The notes beneath the pieces are model-generated. The model was not told where the DNA came from. It did no database searches and was given only the letters and a program-made list of their open reading frames with translations. The position numbers were made by a program, and so were the translations under genes. Below are positions 34,783 through 43,620 of a DNA stretch of 64,000 nt, one piece after another (within the stretch, counting starts at the first letter, position 1; every line of letters starts with the position of its first letter). Location of the stretch: assembly GCA_963422275.1 (NCBI GenBank), contig OY729418.1, positions 3,162,001 to 3,226,000 of the forward strand, read 5' to 3'. This stretch comes from G963422275 sp963422275 (GTDB lineage: Bacteria > Pseudomonadota > Alphaproteobacteria > Rhodobacterales > Rhodobacteraceae).

Positions 34783-35086
34783 GCGAAACTCTTGCTAAAT
34801 CAACGGATTTGGAAATTTACTTTTCCACCGTGACAATTTGCTTACAGGGTTTATGAAAAGTGGGTTAAGTAAACTCAACAACTTACAAGATGCAAAAAAA
34901 TTTATTTTTTAAAAACAACATTTTATCATTTTTCGCAAAAAATGGGCGAACTGGTGCATTTGATCCGCTCGCCACCGAACAGGGCGATACGGCTCAAGTT
35001 ATTCGCAGAGTTATCCACAGGTTGGTGGCACTCTCGTCCGCAGTTTCTGGTGGCATTCTTGATGCCGGTAATGAGCGGCGTAAAGC
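34783..35086. promoter_or_regulatory. AT-rich leader of uvrC with tandem DnaA-box-like sites
   Basis: A very A/T-rich run (about 34889-34935) is followed by TTATTCGCA at 34999-35007 and a perfect TTATCCACA at 35011-35019, same orientation, 12 bases apart. TTATCCACA is the DnaA-box consensus; the first box has one mismatch to TTATNCACA. The layout (AT-rich stretch plus two boxes) is that of a minimal unwinding region or a DnaA-regulated promoter. Position between SDR and uvrC is not a usual alphaproteobacterial chromosome origin. Confidence 0.4.
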
Positions 35087-36988
35087 GTGACCGAGACCGG
35101 GGAAGCCGAAGAAGTGGCGGCGGAACAGGCAGGTGATTTCGGCCAATTGCGTGGCGCAAACTGCATACGCGGGTATCTGAATTCGCTTGATCACAGCCCT
35201 GGTGTTTACCGAATGCTAGGCACCAAGGGGGAGGTGCTCTATGTTGGGAAAGCGCGGAGCCTGCGGAACAGGGTCAAGAGCTACACGATCCCATCTGGCC
35301 AGAGCGCTCGGATCGCGAAGATGGTCGATCTGACCGCGTCGATGATGTTTCTGACAACCCGCACGGAAACCGAGGCGCTATTGTTGGAGCAGAACCTCAT
35401 CAAGCAACTGAAGCCACGCTTCAACGTGCTGCTTCGAGATGACAAGAGCTTTCCGAACATCCTTATTTCCCGCTCGCACCGTTTTCCGCAGATCAAGAAG
35501 CATCGTGGAAGCCGCAAAGAGAAAGGGGTCTATTACGGGCCATTTGCGTCGGCTTCTGCAGTGAACCGGACGCTCAACCAACTGCAAAAGGTATTCTTGC
35601 TCAGGAATTGCTCCGACTCGATGTTCGAGAGCCGTACGAAGCCCTGTCTGCTTTACCAGATCAAGCGTTGCAGCGCCCCCTGCGTTGGCCGCGTTTCCGA
35701 GGAAGAGTATTCTCAACTGGTTAATGATGCCGAGCAATTTCTTTCCGGCAAGACAACAACGGTGCAGCAGCAACTGGCAAGAGAGATGAGGGTCGCAGCG
35801 AAGGTGCTCGAATTCGAGCGGGCTGCAGCGGTGCGAGACCGCATCGAAGCGCTTACGCAAGTGCAAGCTGTACAGGGTGTAAATCCCCGAAATGTCCCCG
35901 AGGCCGACATTTTGGGCCTTCACATGGATGGCCTTCATGCCTGTGTGCAGGTGTTTTTCATACGGGCCAGCCAGAACTGGGGCAATCATGCCTATTTCCC
36001 GCGCACCGGGGCTGGTGCGGAGGCCGACGAGGTGTTGGAGGCATTTCTTGGTCAGTTTTACTCAAACAAAACCCCTCCGCGCCAGATAATCCTCTCGAAA
36101 CCAATCGGAAACTTGGATCTCATGAAGTCGATGCTCTCGGGCAAGCGAGGCGGCAAAGTTCAACTGCTCATTCCACGGCGAGGCGAAAAGGCGGTCCTTG
36201 TCGAAAATGCCGTCCGGAACGCGCGAGAATCGCTTGCTTTGAAGCTTTCTGAAACAGCCACTCAGAAGAAGCTGCTGGCAGGATTGGCAAAGACACTGCA
36301 GATTGATGAACCACTGGAGCGAGTCGAGGTGTTCGACAATTCGCATGTACATGGGAGCGACGCCGTTGGAACGATGATCGTGGTTGGGCCTGAAGGATTC
36401 GTCAGGTCGTCGTACCGAAAATTCAACTTTGGACGCAAGGACCTCACTCCTGGGGACGACGTCGCGATGATGAGGGAGGTGCTGGATCGTCGCTTCCGGC
36501 GCATGATGAAGGATAACCCGAACCGAGAGTCGGGCAAGTGGCCGGATCTAATTGTTTTGGATGGAGGTGCCGGGCAGCTCTCAGCAGCGAAGGACACACT
36601 CGAAAATCTTGGACTCGGCGAAATTCCAATGGTGGCGGTAGCTAAGGGTGCGCAACGGAACTTGGGCAGGGAGGAGTTTTATTCCCGTGAGCGTGGAAAA
36701 TTCGCGCTGCAGACCAACGACCCCGTGCTGTATTTTGTACAGCGCATTCGCGACGAGGCTCATCGGTTCGCAGTTGGCGCGCACCGTGCCAAGAGAGGCA
36801 AGTCAGTTTCCGCCTCTTCGCTTTCCGACATCGCGGGCATCGGTGCCGCCCGAAAGGCCGCGTTGCTGGCTCACTTCGGATCGGCGAAGGCCGTTGGCAA
36901 GGCCGGAGTGGAAGATTTGAAAGCGGTGGCTGGAATCTCTCATTCTCTTGCGGAGATCATTTACGGATATTTTCATGAGAGAGACTAG
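35087..36988 (+). CDS. uvrC: Excinuclease ABC subunit C
   Basis: 633 residues from a GTG at 35087. The GIY-YIG nuclease domain (GVYRMLGTKGEVLYVGKARSL), UVR domain (EMRVAAKVLEFERAAAVRDRI), the UvrC RNase-H-like nuclease region (VFDNSHVHGSDAVG; DLIVLDGGAGQLSAA) and tandem helix-hairpin-helix (IAGIGAARKAALLAHFGSA; AVAGISHSLAEII) are all present. It cuts both sides of UV and bulky lesions with UvrA and UvrB. In related genomes pgsA follows directly, but here 670 bp of debris intervene. Confidence 0.95.
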   Translation: MTETGEAEEVAAEQAGDFGQLRGANCIRGYLNSLDHSPGVYRMLGTKGEVLYVGKARSLRNRVKSYTIPSGQSARIAKMVDLTASMMFLTTRTETEALLLEQNLIKQLKPRFNVLLRDDKSFPNILISRSHRFPQIKKHRGSRKEKGVYYGPFASASAVNRTLNQLQKVFLLRNCSDSMFESRTKPCLLYQIKRCSAPCVGRVSEEEYSQLVNDAEQFLSGKTTTVQQQLAREMRVAAKVLEFERAAAVRDRIEALTQVQAVQGVNPRNVPEADILGLHMDGLHACVQVFFIRASQNWGNHAYFPRTGAGAEADEVLEAFLGQFYSNKTPPRQIILSKPIGNLDLMKSMLSGKRGGKVQLLIPRRGEKAVLVENAVRNARESLALKLSETATQKKLLAGLAKTLQIDEPLERVEVFDNSHVHGSDAVGTMIVVGPEGFVRSSYRKFNFGRKDLTPGDDVAMMREVLDRRFRRMMKDNPNRESGKWPDLIVLDGGAGQLSAAKDTLENLGLGEIPMVAVAKGAQRNLGREEFYSRERGKFALQTNDPVLYFVQRIRDEAHRFAVGAHRAKRGKSVSASSLSDIAGIGAARKAALLAHFGSAKAVGKAGVEDLKAVAGISHSLAEIIYGYFHERD

Positions 36989-37658
36989 GTTGTTGGCAAA
37001 CGGTATTGCCAATCGTTGCGATAGCACGTATCGCGGTTTGCCCGTACGCGCGAAGGCGAGACATCGAGTTTGAGAGCACGATGCAGGACGAGGCAAGGGT
37101 GCTGTCCGTTGCCGCGTGGGCGCGGATGATCGATCCCTTGTTGCCTAGAAAGGCGAACGACACCGGGGTCTGCCGCTGGAAACCACCTGTTTGTGGAGGC
37201 GGGCTATGGCAGGGTCATGTAGGTTCTCAGGAAGGTTTTGAGGGCGAGCAAGGGTATTGCGGTTAGACCATGGGCGAGCTGACCTGCAAGATCGGGACGG
37301 TTGCGGAGCCATTGGCTATCTTGCAGGCTAAGCGCGGCAGCGCAGATGAATGCCCTGCGAGCTTCCGTTCGCCTCTTGGGAATAAGGCATGCTCGGCTAC
37401 CAGTTGAGGATTGGGCAATTGACAATGGAGCTGAATCATCAAGGAGATGGATGCGGGATGATTTCGCTGTCGCACACGACCCTTAGTGGGCATATGACCA
37501 AGACATGCCGGTCAAAGCTTGCCGATCGAGAATATCCATTAACAACTGCGGCGTTCAGAGGTTGGCCAGTCGGTCACGAAGATGTCTACAGGTGCCGTGT
37601 AGCCAACATCTGCTTTTCGCTGGGACCGGCACAGGGCAATTATAGTTGCAGAAACTAG
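36989..37658. other. 670-bp gap between uvrC and pgsA, probable mobile-element debris
   Basis: uvrC and pgsA are normally adjacent. The gap contains a reverse frame (37204-37425) ending in a peptide with PLLALKTFLRTYMTLP that resembles the tail of a decayed gene, but I cannot assign it. No inverted-repeat ends were identified. Confidence 0.4.
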
Positions 37659-38366
37659 TTGCATTGGGAGACAGCGGGCAACTTGACCATTCCAACAGCT
37701 ATCACTCTTTCCAGACTGCTCATGGCTCTTTCAATCATGGCGGTTTTTCAGGTCGTCGAGCGGCCACTCGCTGACTGGATTGCTGCGGGAATATTTGCAC
37801 TGGCTTCTGTCGGAGATTTTCTCGACGGGTTTCTAGCGCGTCGACTTCATATGGAATCCGAGCTTGGTCGTGTGCTCGACCCGATCGCAGACAAGGTTTT
37901 GGTCGCGATATCGCTGCTGGCAATTGTCGCGCATTCAGGTTCTGAGCTTTCCGCCTTCGTCCCATTCGCGAACGACCAGAATTCGGCGTGTGAATCGATG
38001 TCGTTCTGTGCGCGTGGCGAGGTGCCGATTGGATACATTGTCATTCCTGCGGCAATCATTCTATTTCGTGAGCTCTTGGTGTCAGGCCTAAGGGAGCGTC
38101 TTGCGCATGGAAACGGGCTTCTCAGCGTAACTTGGCCTGCAAAGTGGAAATCCGCCTTTCAAATGGTCGGATTGCTCGTGCTGCTGGCGGCAGGCGGTCT
38201 GTCCGTATCCACCTCTGATTCCCATTTCACGGCAGAAGACATGATTGCGATGCCTGCATTGCTCGGCACTGCAGGCATTGCAATGATTTGGTTCGCATGC
38301 TTACTTACTCTTGCAACTGGGGCCGACTACATGGCGAAAGCCATTCGCATTCTTCAGGGTGGGTGA
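37659..38366 (+). CDS. pgsA: CDP-diacylglycerol-glycerol-3-phosphate 3-phosphatidyltransferase
   Basis: 235 residues from a TTG at 37659; a TTG at 37683 (giving the family-like start M-TIPTAITLSR) is an alternative, with GGGAGA upstream. The CDP-alcohol phosphotransferase signature reads DFLDGFLARR ... GRVLDPIADK with all aspartates intact. About five membrane helices. It makes phosphatidylglycerol phosphate. A stretch of about 35 residues between the second and third helix regions (FVPFANDQNSACESMSF) is longer than I remember for family members. moaD follows after 5 bp. Confidence 0.9.
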   Translation: MHWETAGNLTIPTAITLSRLLMALSIMAVFQVVERPLADWIAAGIFALASVGDFLDGFLARRLHMESELGRVLDPIADKVLVAISLLAIVAHSGSELSAFVPFANDQNSACESMSFCARGEVPIGYIVIPAAIILFRELLVSGLRERLAHGNGLLSVTWPAKWKSAFQMVGLLVLLAAGGLSVSTSDSHFTAEDMIAMPALLGTAGIAMIWFACLLTLATGADYMAKAIRILQGG

Positions 38367-38371
38367 ATCCG

Positions 38372-38620
38372 ATGCTTAAAATCCTCTATTTCGCTTGGCT
38401 GCGCGAAAGGATCGGGACACCGAGTGAGCAAATCGAAAGCGAGTCCGAAACGGTTGGCGCACTAATAGAGGAACTTGCGAGCCGAGATGAGCGATACGCG
38501 CTCGCCTTTTCCGACCTCGGTTCGATTCGCGTGGCGGTGGATCAGGAACTGGCTGATTTCGATGCGCCCATTTCGGATGCCTCGGAGATCGCCTTTTTCC
38601 CTCCTATGACCGGGGGGTGA
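38372..38620 (+). CDS. moaD: Molybdopterin synthase small subunit
   Basis: 82 residues from the ATG at 38372. Ubiquitin-like fold ending in the required Gly-Gly (FFPPMTGG), which is thiocarboxylated to carry sulfur for molybdopterin. It lies 5 bp after pgsA and 4 bp before moaE, so expression is coupled. Confidence 0.93.
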   Translation: MLKILYFAWLRERIGTPSEQIESESETVGALIEELASRDERYALAFSDLGSIRVAVDQELADFDAPISDASEIAFFPPMTGG

Positions 38621-38624
38621 AGAA

Positions 38625-39083
38625 TTGGCGGTATGCATTCAAACGGAACCCTTCAGCGTTGGGCAGGAGATCAAGCGCCTCACCGGAAATAGGCGGGACA
38701 TCGGTGCCGTGGTAAGCTTTGTCGGCGTGGTGCGAGACAGCGGAAAGGACCCGCTCGAGTCAATGGTCATTGAACACTACCCCGGAATGGCTGAAGTGGC
38801 TATTGCGAAGATAGTTGACGAGGTACACCGACGCTGGAATGTGTCGGACTGCCTTGTTGTGCACAGGCATGGAAATTTGAAACCTGGAGAAGAGATCATG
38901 ATGGTGGTAACAGCTTCTGCGCACCGTGCAGATGCCTTCGCGGCTGCCGATTTCATGATGGATTATCTGAAAACGAGAGCGCCATTCTGGAAGAAGGAAC
39001 TTCGTTCTGGAGGAGCTAAATGGGTATCGAGCAACCGTGCGGACGAAGCCGCGTCCCGACGGTGGGAGGCGGAAACTGCGTAG
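38625..39083 (+). CDS. moaE: Molybdopterin synthase catalytic subunit
   Basis: 152 residues from a TTG at 38625 with a strong GGGGGG upstream. Key features: GAVVSFVGVVRD, IEHYPGMAE, HRHGNLKPGEEIMMV and the late KTRAPFWKKE lysine motif, which is the substrate-binding and catalytic Lys region. It pairs with MoaD to convert cyclic pyranopterin phosphate to molybdopterin. Confidence 0.94.
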   Translation: MAVCIQTEPFSVGQEIKRLTGNRRDIGAVVSFVGVVRDSGKDPLESMVIEHYPGMAEVAIAKIVDEVHRRWNVSDCLVVHRHGNLKPGEEIMMVVTASAHRADAFAAADFMMDYLKTRAPFWKKELRSGGAKWVSSNRADEAASRRWEAETA

Positions 39084-39184
39084 CGGGATGAGAAGAGGAT
39101 TCACGTGTCACCTTCATCGCTAATTCGGCGACATTGTCGGAAAAGAGCGTCAGCGATTGTGGGATTTCTTCGCCTCTGGCGCTA

Positions 39185-39469
39185 TCACGAGTCCTTGGCA
39201 GTTTTCAGCCGTTCCGGCGTCAATTGATACTTGCTCTTGTCGGTATCGTGCCCATTGTCGGATTTGATTTTATGTCGCCGCAACAGATTGATAGCCCTGT
39301 CCCGGTCAGCTTCCGCGCTGGCCAGCGCATCTGAAATTTGCATTACTGTTTCCTCATCCGAAGCCGTTCTGCGTGTCAGCACCTGGTAGATCCAGCAACA
39401 GATCCAGCCAAGCACGAATGCGGTAAGGACAAGAAAGGAGATGATAATTATGAACTCGGTACGATCCAT
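39185..39469 (-). CDS. Small membrane protein, hypothetical
   Basis: 94 residues. One N-terminal membrane helix (FIIIISFLVLTAFVLGWICCW) is followed by a charged helical tail (DALASAEADRDRAINLLRRH). It starts 28 bp downstream of the OmpA-like gene on the same strand and is likely cotranscribed. Function unknown. Confidence 0.72.
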   Translation of the reverse strand: MDRTEFIIIISFLVLTAFVLGWICCWIYQVLTRRTASDEETVMQISDALASAEADRDRAINLLRRHKIKSDNGHDTDKSKYQLTPERLKTAKDS

Positions 39470-39497
39470 GTCGATTTGTATTGTCTAGTGGTGCCCG

Positions 39498-41330
39498 TCA
39501 GTTCGGCGATTGCGAATCTGGCATGGTTTGAAGGCGAATCTCGATGCGTCGATTCTTTTCGCGCCCCTCTTCGGTACTGTTGGTCGCAATTGGTTGCAAC
39601 TCTCCGTAACCGTTTGACGTGAAGTTCTTCGTCAAAACGCCATTTGCTAGCAGCACCGCGAGAACAGCGCGGGCTCGCGCGGAGCTCAATTCACGGTTCA
39701 TAGACTCCCTTCCCCGACTGTCTGTGAATCCGGCAACTTCCAAGTTCACGTGTGTGCAATTTTTGAGTGCATCCGCAAGTCGCGCTACTGTCTCTTTGGA
39801 TCTGGCCGACACCTCGCTAGATCCAGAATCGAACTTGATTCCGCCCTCGGCTAGGGCATCCTTGGCACGACGTAGGCACTCCTGAGGGCTTAGCGGCTCC
39901 GCGCCGATTGCAACTTCAACGCTTATATTGGCCACGAGTTCGGCATTTCCGATTTGGTTCTCGAGCGACTCGTTGATTCTGGGGGGAATCTCATTGTGTG
40001 CGGTGATTCCGTTTATTTCCACCCTATTTTCCGTGATTCGCAGGGTGCCTTCCCGCAATTGCGAAAGCGCTGCAATTCCAGGGAGAATCTTATTCGTCAA
40101 TTTCCTGGAACTCGTCTCGTCGATTACCGTCTGGTCTCTCACATCCATGGTTTCAAACATCGATTGGGCAAACCCCAATGCAACGTCTCTCGAGAGCTTG
40201 TCTGGAAACGCTCCGGATATTTCGCCAGTGCCGTCGGCATGCCTTGAAGCGTGAAATTCTGAGCGACCTGCGGCCATCAGCTCAGCGTCCCCGAACGAAT
40301 GGTCAGGCACGTGGACCACCAGCGAGTAATCGGGCCCCAGTCCATCGGAAAAACTCTTCGCGATGCGATCGAATGCTTCCTTCGGCACGGACCTGTCTCG
40401 CTTCATCTCGATCAATGAATCGCGGGCGACGAGCGTACCGCCGCCCAAGGAATGAATGGCCAAAATTCCAGACTCGATGGTCTCAGCCCAATCGGCACCA
40501 GGGGCACCCCGCGCCAGTGTACAGGACGGAATAGGTTCGGCTCCCGCTGATACCGCCGCTTCGACGATCCGTTTCCGGTGTGCGTCGGTTTCAGCGTGGC
40601 AAATAGTGAGGGCGGCACCGTTTTCGGACAATTCGAACATGAGCGTATACGGAGATATCAGCGGGTTGGCAATTGACAGATCGAAAATGGCATTGACGCC
40701 GGACGGAACGATTTTTTCCAACTCCTCCGTCAGATTTTTCATATCAGTGCCAAAACTGAAACGCGCCATCACATTGACATTGTTTGCCGAAACCGAGACG
40801 TTCGAATTTGGAACACGCTGAAACGCCTCGATTCCAAAGGCAACGGCGTCCTTCCAATCCGAAGTGGCTGCGCTGTCCTGGGCAATACTTGAGTCAAACA
40901 GTGCGTGGTTCGGAAACGCTTTCACGATGGATGCCTTGAACTGCGCTTTTGAATCTGCGTCGGGGAAGACGCCGAAGACGAATATGTCGGTGCCCTTGCT
41001 CAGCCATCGCAGCCAGAAATCGGGTTCTTGTGCAACGCTGGCCGATGAAATAGAGGAGTGATTGACCAGTCTTCTCTCAGGCACGATATCTTGAATGGCA
41101 TTCATTGCCTGAATCCAAAGCGTCGTGTTCGGCGCAACCCCGGACAATTTAATCAAGGTTCCGTCGGGCTCAATGTCCAGCCATTCGATTCCGGTGCTTT
41201 TCAGAACTTCGGAAATTTGTCTCTCGGTGCGATTTTCGAAAAACCAAACGGTAAGCGTTCCGACACCAATAGAAATAATGGCCGCCACCGCAAAAACAAA
41301 TTCCACGGCATGGGCCCTGGCAAACTTCAT
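39498..41330 (-). CDS. OmpA-family protein with N-terminal BON-like repeats
   Basis: 610 residues from the ATG at 41330. One membrane segment near the start (VEFVFAVAAIISIGVGTLTVWF) anchors it to the inner membrane. A long middle part contains repeated beta/alpha units resembling BON or secretin-like modules. The C-terminal OmpA domain (KFDSGSSEVSARSKETV; VEVAGFTDSRGRESMNREL with slight variation; ALGYGELQP-like) binds peptidoglycan. This layout is conserved near ubiA in Rhodobacterales. It probably links envelope layers; the exact role is not known. Confidence 0.82.
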   Translation of the reverse strand: MKFARAHAVEFVFAVAAIISIGVGTLTVWFFENRTERQISEVLKSTGIEWLDIEPDGTLIKLSGVAPNTTLWIQAMNAIQDIVPERRLVNHSSISSASVAQEPDFWLRWLSKGTDIFVFGVFPDADSKAQFKASIVKAFPNHALFDSSIAQDSAATSDWKDAVAFGIEAFQRVPNSNVSVSANNVNVMARFSFGTDMKNLTEELEKIVPSGVNAIFDLSIANPLISPYTLMFELSENGAALTICHAETDAHRKRIVEAAVSAGAEPIPSCTLARGAPGADWAETIESGILAIHSLGGGTLVARDSLIEMKRDRSVPKEAFDRIAKSFSDGLGPDYSLVVHVPDHSFGDAELMAAGRSEFHASRHADGTGEISGAFPDKLSRDVALGFAQSMFETMDVRDQTVIDETSSRKLTNKILPGIAALSQLREGTLRITENRVEINGITAHNEIPPRINESLENQIGNAELVANISVEVAIGAEPLSPQECLRRAKDALAEGGIKFDSGSSEVSARSKETVARLADALKNCTHVNLEVAGFTDSRGRESMNRELSSARARAVLAVLLANGVLTKNFTSNGYGELQPIATNSTEEGREKNRRIEIRLQTMPDSQSPN

Positions 41331-41699
41331 CTTGGCAACTCCGGCATTACACCATTGTGTCAAGATACCCGCTGCGGACGGTATTGTCCATTGAAGCGAA
41401 GTGAATTGGCCGAGCGAACGTCAATGATCATGGTTTGTCGTGCCGTCGGCTGTTATTTTCATGATGTCTGGGAGCGTGTGGTCCGCATAGCCTAAGCGAT
41501 GGCTCAAGAACTTTTGCACAAGCCTTAGAACTGGGAGTTTCGACTCCCGAACCCAAACCCCATCAAAGCTGGCGTGCTTGTTAATTCGACCTAGTGCGCA
41601 GTCCGCGCGAAGCCATCGCAGGTTGCAGAGGCTTGCAAGACAAGTGTTTTTTTGGCTCGCCGGGGAATCGGGGTGCCGTTTGAAAGCTGATGAACAAAC
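41331..41699. other. Gap between OmpA-like gene and ubiA, no gene recognised
   Basis: About 370 bp. A hairpin GGGAGTTTCGACTCCC at about 41528-41543 looks like a tRNA T-arm, but the rest of a tRNA cannot be folded around it. No protein frame is convincing. Promoter of the OmpA-like gene is expected near 41350. Confidence 0.45.
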
Positions 41700-42680
41700 T
41701 CAGAAAAATGCTGCCGGAAGAAAGCCCGCAACCGGGAGAAGTCCGGCACCCCGATTACTCCGAAAAAGCCTCAGGCAATTTTGGGAGTCTGACGTGATCA
41801 GGGTGCGGAGCTGCCAGGCTAGGTGTGTGGCGAAGAGAGCGATTCCGGCCAAGGCCACTGCAAACGCCACTGGCTTCCCGACCGGGTTTAGGGCCACGAC
41901 GGCAGCTGCGACCATCAGAATGGTAGAAAGGGCTGCGAAAAACGACAGCCAGCGCTTGCAAGACTTTCCGAACAGCATGGCCGTGGACTTGACTCCCGCA
42001 AGCGCATCGTCTTCGGTGTCTTGGTGGGCATATATCGTGTCGTAAAACAGCGTCCAATAGATGCCCGATATGTACAAAAGCATGGCAGGCGCGCCAAATG
42101 AGCCAGTGTGGGCGGCCCATGCGAGCAAGGCACCCCAATTGAACGCTATTCCTAGGAAAATCTGCGGCCACCATGTAAATCTCTTTGCGAATGGGTATAC
42201 GGCAACAGGAACAAGCGAGACCAAGCCAATAACGATCGCTGCGCGATTGAACGTAAGCAGGATCATCAGTGCGGCCAGCGCTTGGACCACCATCCAGATC
42301 AGGGCCTTGGGGACCGTTGTTTTTCCCGATGGAAGCGGACGGGAGCGGGTTCGCGAGACTTTGCCGTCTAGCTTCCGGTCCGCAATGTCGTTCCAAGTGC
42401 AGCCGGCTCCCCTCATGAGGACAGCCCCTAGAGCGCATCCGGCGAATATCCAAGCATCCTCCCAGCGTATTGTCGAGGTATTCGAGGCCATTGCCAAGGC
42501 GAGCCCCCACCAGCAGGGCAGCAGCAGTAGCCAGCTTCCGATTGGCCGGTCGGCACGGGAGAGGCGAAGATACGGACGTGACCACAGTGGTGCCAAGCTA
42601 TCGACCCAGCTTCCGTCTACGGCATCCGAGACTCTGTCGGCCGAGGATTGACCTTCTGGATTTTTCATATTCTCGGCCAT
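41700..42680 (-). CDS. ubiA: 4-hydroxybenzoate polyprenyltransferase
   Basis: 326 residues; ATGs at 42680 and 42668 are both possible. The two aspartate-rich motifs are NDIADRKLD and DTIYAHQDTEDD. Eight or so membrane helices, with the N-terminal LRLSRADRPIGSWLLLLPCWWG typical of UbiA. It attaches the polyprenyl tail to 4-hydroxybenzoate in ubiquinone synthesis, downstream of ispA/dxs precursors. It diverges from rsmE with only 11 bp between start codons. Confidence 0.93.
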   Translation of the reverse strand: MAENMKNPEGQSSADRVSDAVDGSWVDSLAPLWSRPYLRLSRADRPIGSWLLLLPCWWGLALAMASNTSTIRWEDAWIFAGCALGAVLMRGAGCTWNDIADRKLDGKVSRTRSRPLPSGKTTVPKALIWMVVQALAALMILLTFNRAAIVIGLVSLVPVAVYPFAKRFTWWPQIFLGIAFNWGALLAWAAHTGSFGAPAMLLYISGIYWTLFYDTIYAHQDTEDDALAGVKSTAMLFGKSCKRWLSFFAALSTILMVAAAVVALNPVGKPVAFAVALAGIALFATHLAWQLRTLITSDSQNCLRLFRSNRGAGLLPVAGFLPAAFF

Positions 42681-42691
42681 AGAATCAACTC

Positions 42692-43420
42692 ATGTGCAGT
42701 TCACGCCTGTTTGTAGAACGCCCGCTTGGCGGAGAACAATTGCTTTTTCTTGACCGCGGTAAATTTCACTATCTCGCGCGCGTGATGCGGATTCAAGTTG
42801 GCGAGTGTCTTCTGCTGTTCAACGGGCACGACGGTGAATGGGTGGCGCGGGTCGAATCCGTTGGGAGGTCATCGATTGCACTCCGCTGCGAGACGCAAAC
42901 TCGCAAACAGGATCTAGGGCCGGACATCTGGCTGCTTTTCGCACCGCTGAAGAAATCTCGAACCGATTTCGCCGTCGAGAAGGCTACGGAAATTGGTGTA
43001 GCATCCATCATTCCCGTTGGCACCGAGTTCACGAACAGCGGCCGCGTCTCCAAGTATCGGCTCAGTTCGCTGGCGCAGGAGGCGGCTGAGCAGTGCGGAG
43101 GCCTCGCCGTTCCCGAAATTCACGAATTCACTCCGTTGAAAGTGGTGCTAGGCAAATGGCCGCAAGACCGTCTTTTGCTGTTTTGCGATGAAATCGAGGC
43201 AGGTGCCGGAAGCGATTGGAACTCACTCTACAGCTCGGGTGGATGGGCGGTTCTTGTCGGCCCTGAAGGCGGGTTTTCGCCGGACGAGCGGGAATTGCTT
43301 CGAGGCCTCCAGTTCACAAGATCGATGAGTCTCGGTAACCGGATTCTCCGAGCCGAAACGGCAGCCTCGGTTGCCTTGGCGTTGCTGCACGCTTTTCTGC
43401 GCCAGGGTTTTCGCAAGTGA
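42692..43420 (+). CDS. rsmE: 16S rRNA m3U1498 methyltransferase
   Basis: 242 residues. A PUA-like N-terminal domain (FHYLARVMRIQVGE) is followed by a SPOUT knot: KKSRTDFAVEKATEIGV, VLVGPEGGFSPDE and LGNRILRAETAASVAL. It methylates U1498 in 16S rRNA. The start codon lies 11 bp from that of ubiA on the other strand, so both promoters must overlap coding sequence. Confidence 0.93.
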   Translation: MCSSRLFVERPLGGEQLLFLDRGKFHYLARVMRIQVGECLLLFNGHDGEWVARVESVGRSSIALRCETQTRKQDLGPDIWLLFAPLKKSRTDFAVEKATEIGVASIIPVGTEFTNSGRVSKYRLSSLAQEAAEQCGGLAVPEIHEFTPLKVVLGKWPQDRLLLFCDEIEAGAGSDWNSLYSSGGWAVLVGPEGGFSPDERELLRGLQFTRSMSLGNRILRAETAASVALALLHAFLRQGFRK

Positions 43421-43620
43421 GCAGTCTGGCAGGAGAAGTTGTTCCTTTTGGGGCCGGTGTATGAAACACTGGGCGGCGCACGGCGAATTGAGACAATCGA
43501 GATTGCATGGAATGCAACTTTTGTTGTAAGCTCGCGTTGGATTAGGGCTTCGCAAGACCAGCTTTTTCTTTTGCTGTATGCAGGGTCATTGCCCGACACG
43601 ATCTTCTGGCCGGAGCGACC

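Noticed and set aside
37204..37425. Reverse frame with a transposase-like tail
   Set aside because: The resemblance is from memory only and lacks a catalytic domain, so it is mentioned as debris and not called as a gene.
41470..41560. tRNA-like arms (AGCC ... GGCT and GGGAGTTTCGACTCCC)
   Set aside because: The acceptor stem does not pair and no anticodon arm forms, so it is probably a chance pair of hairpins.
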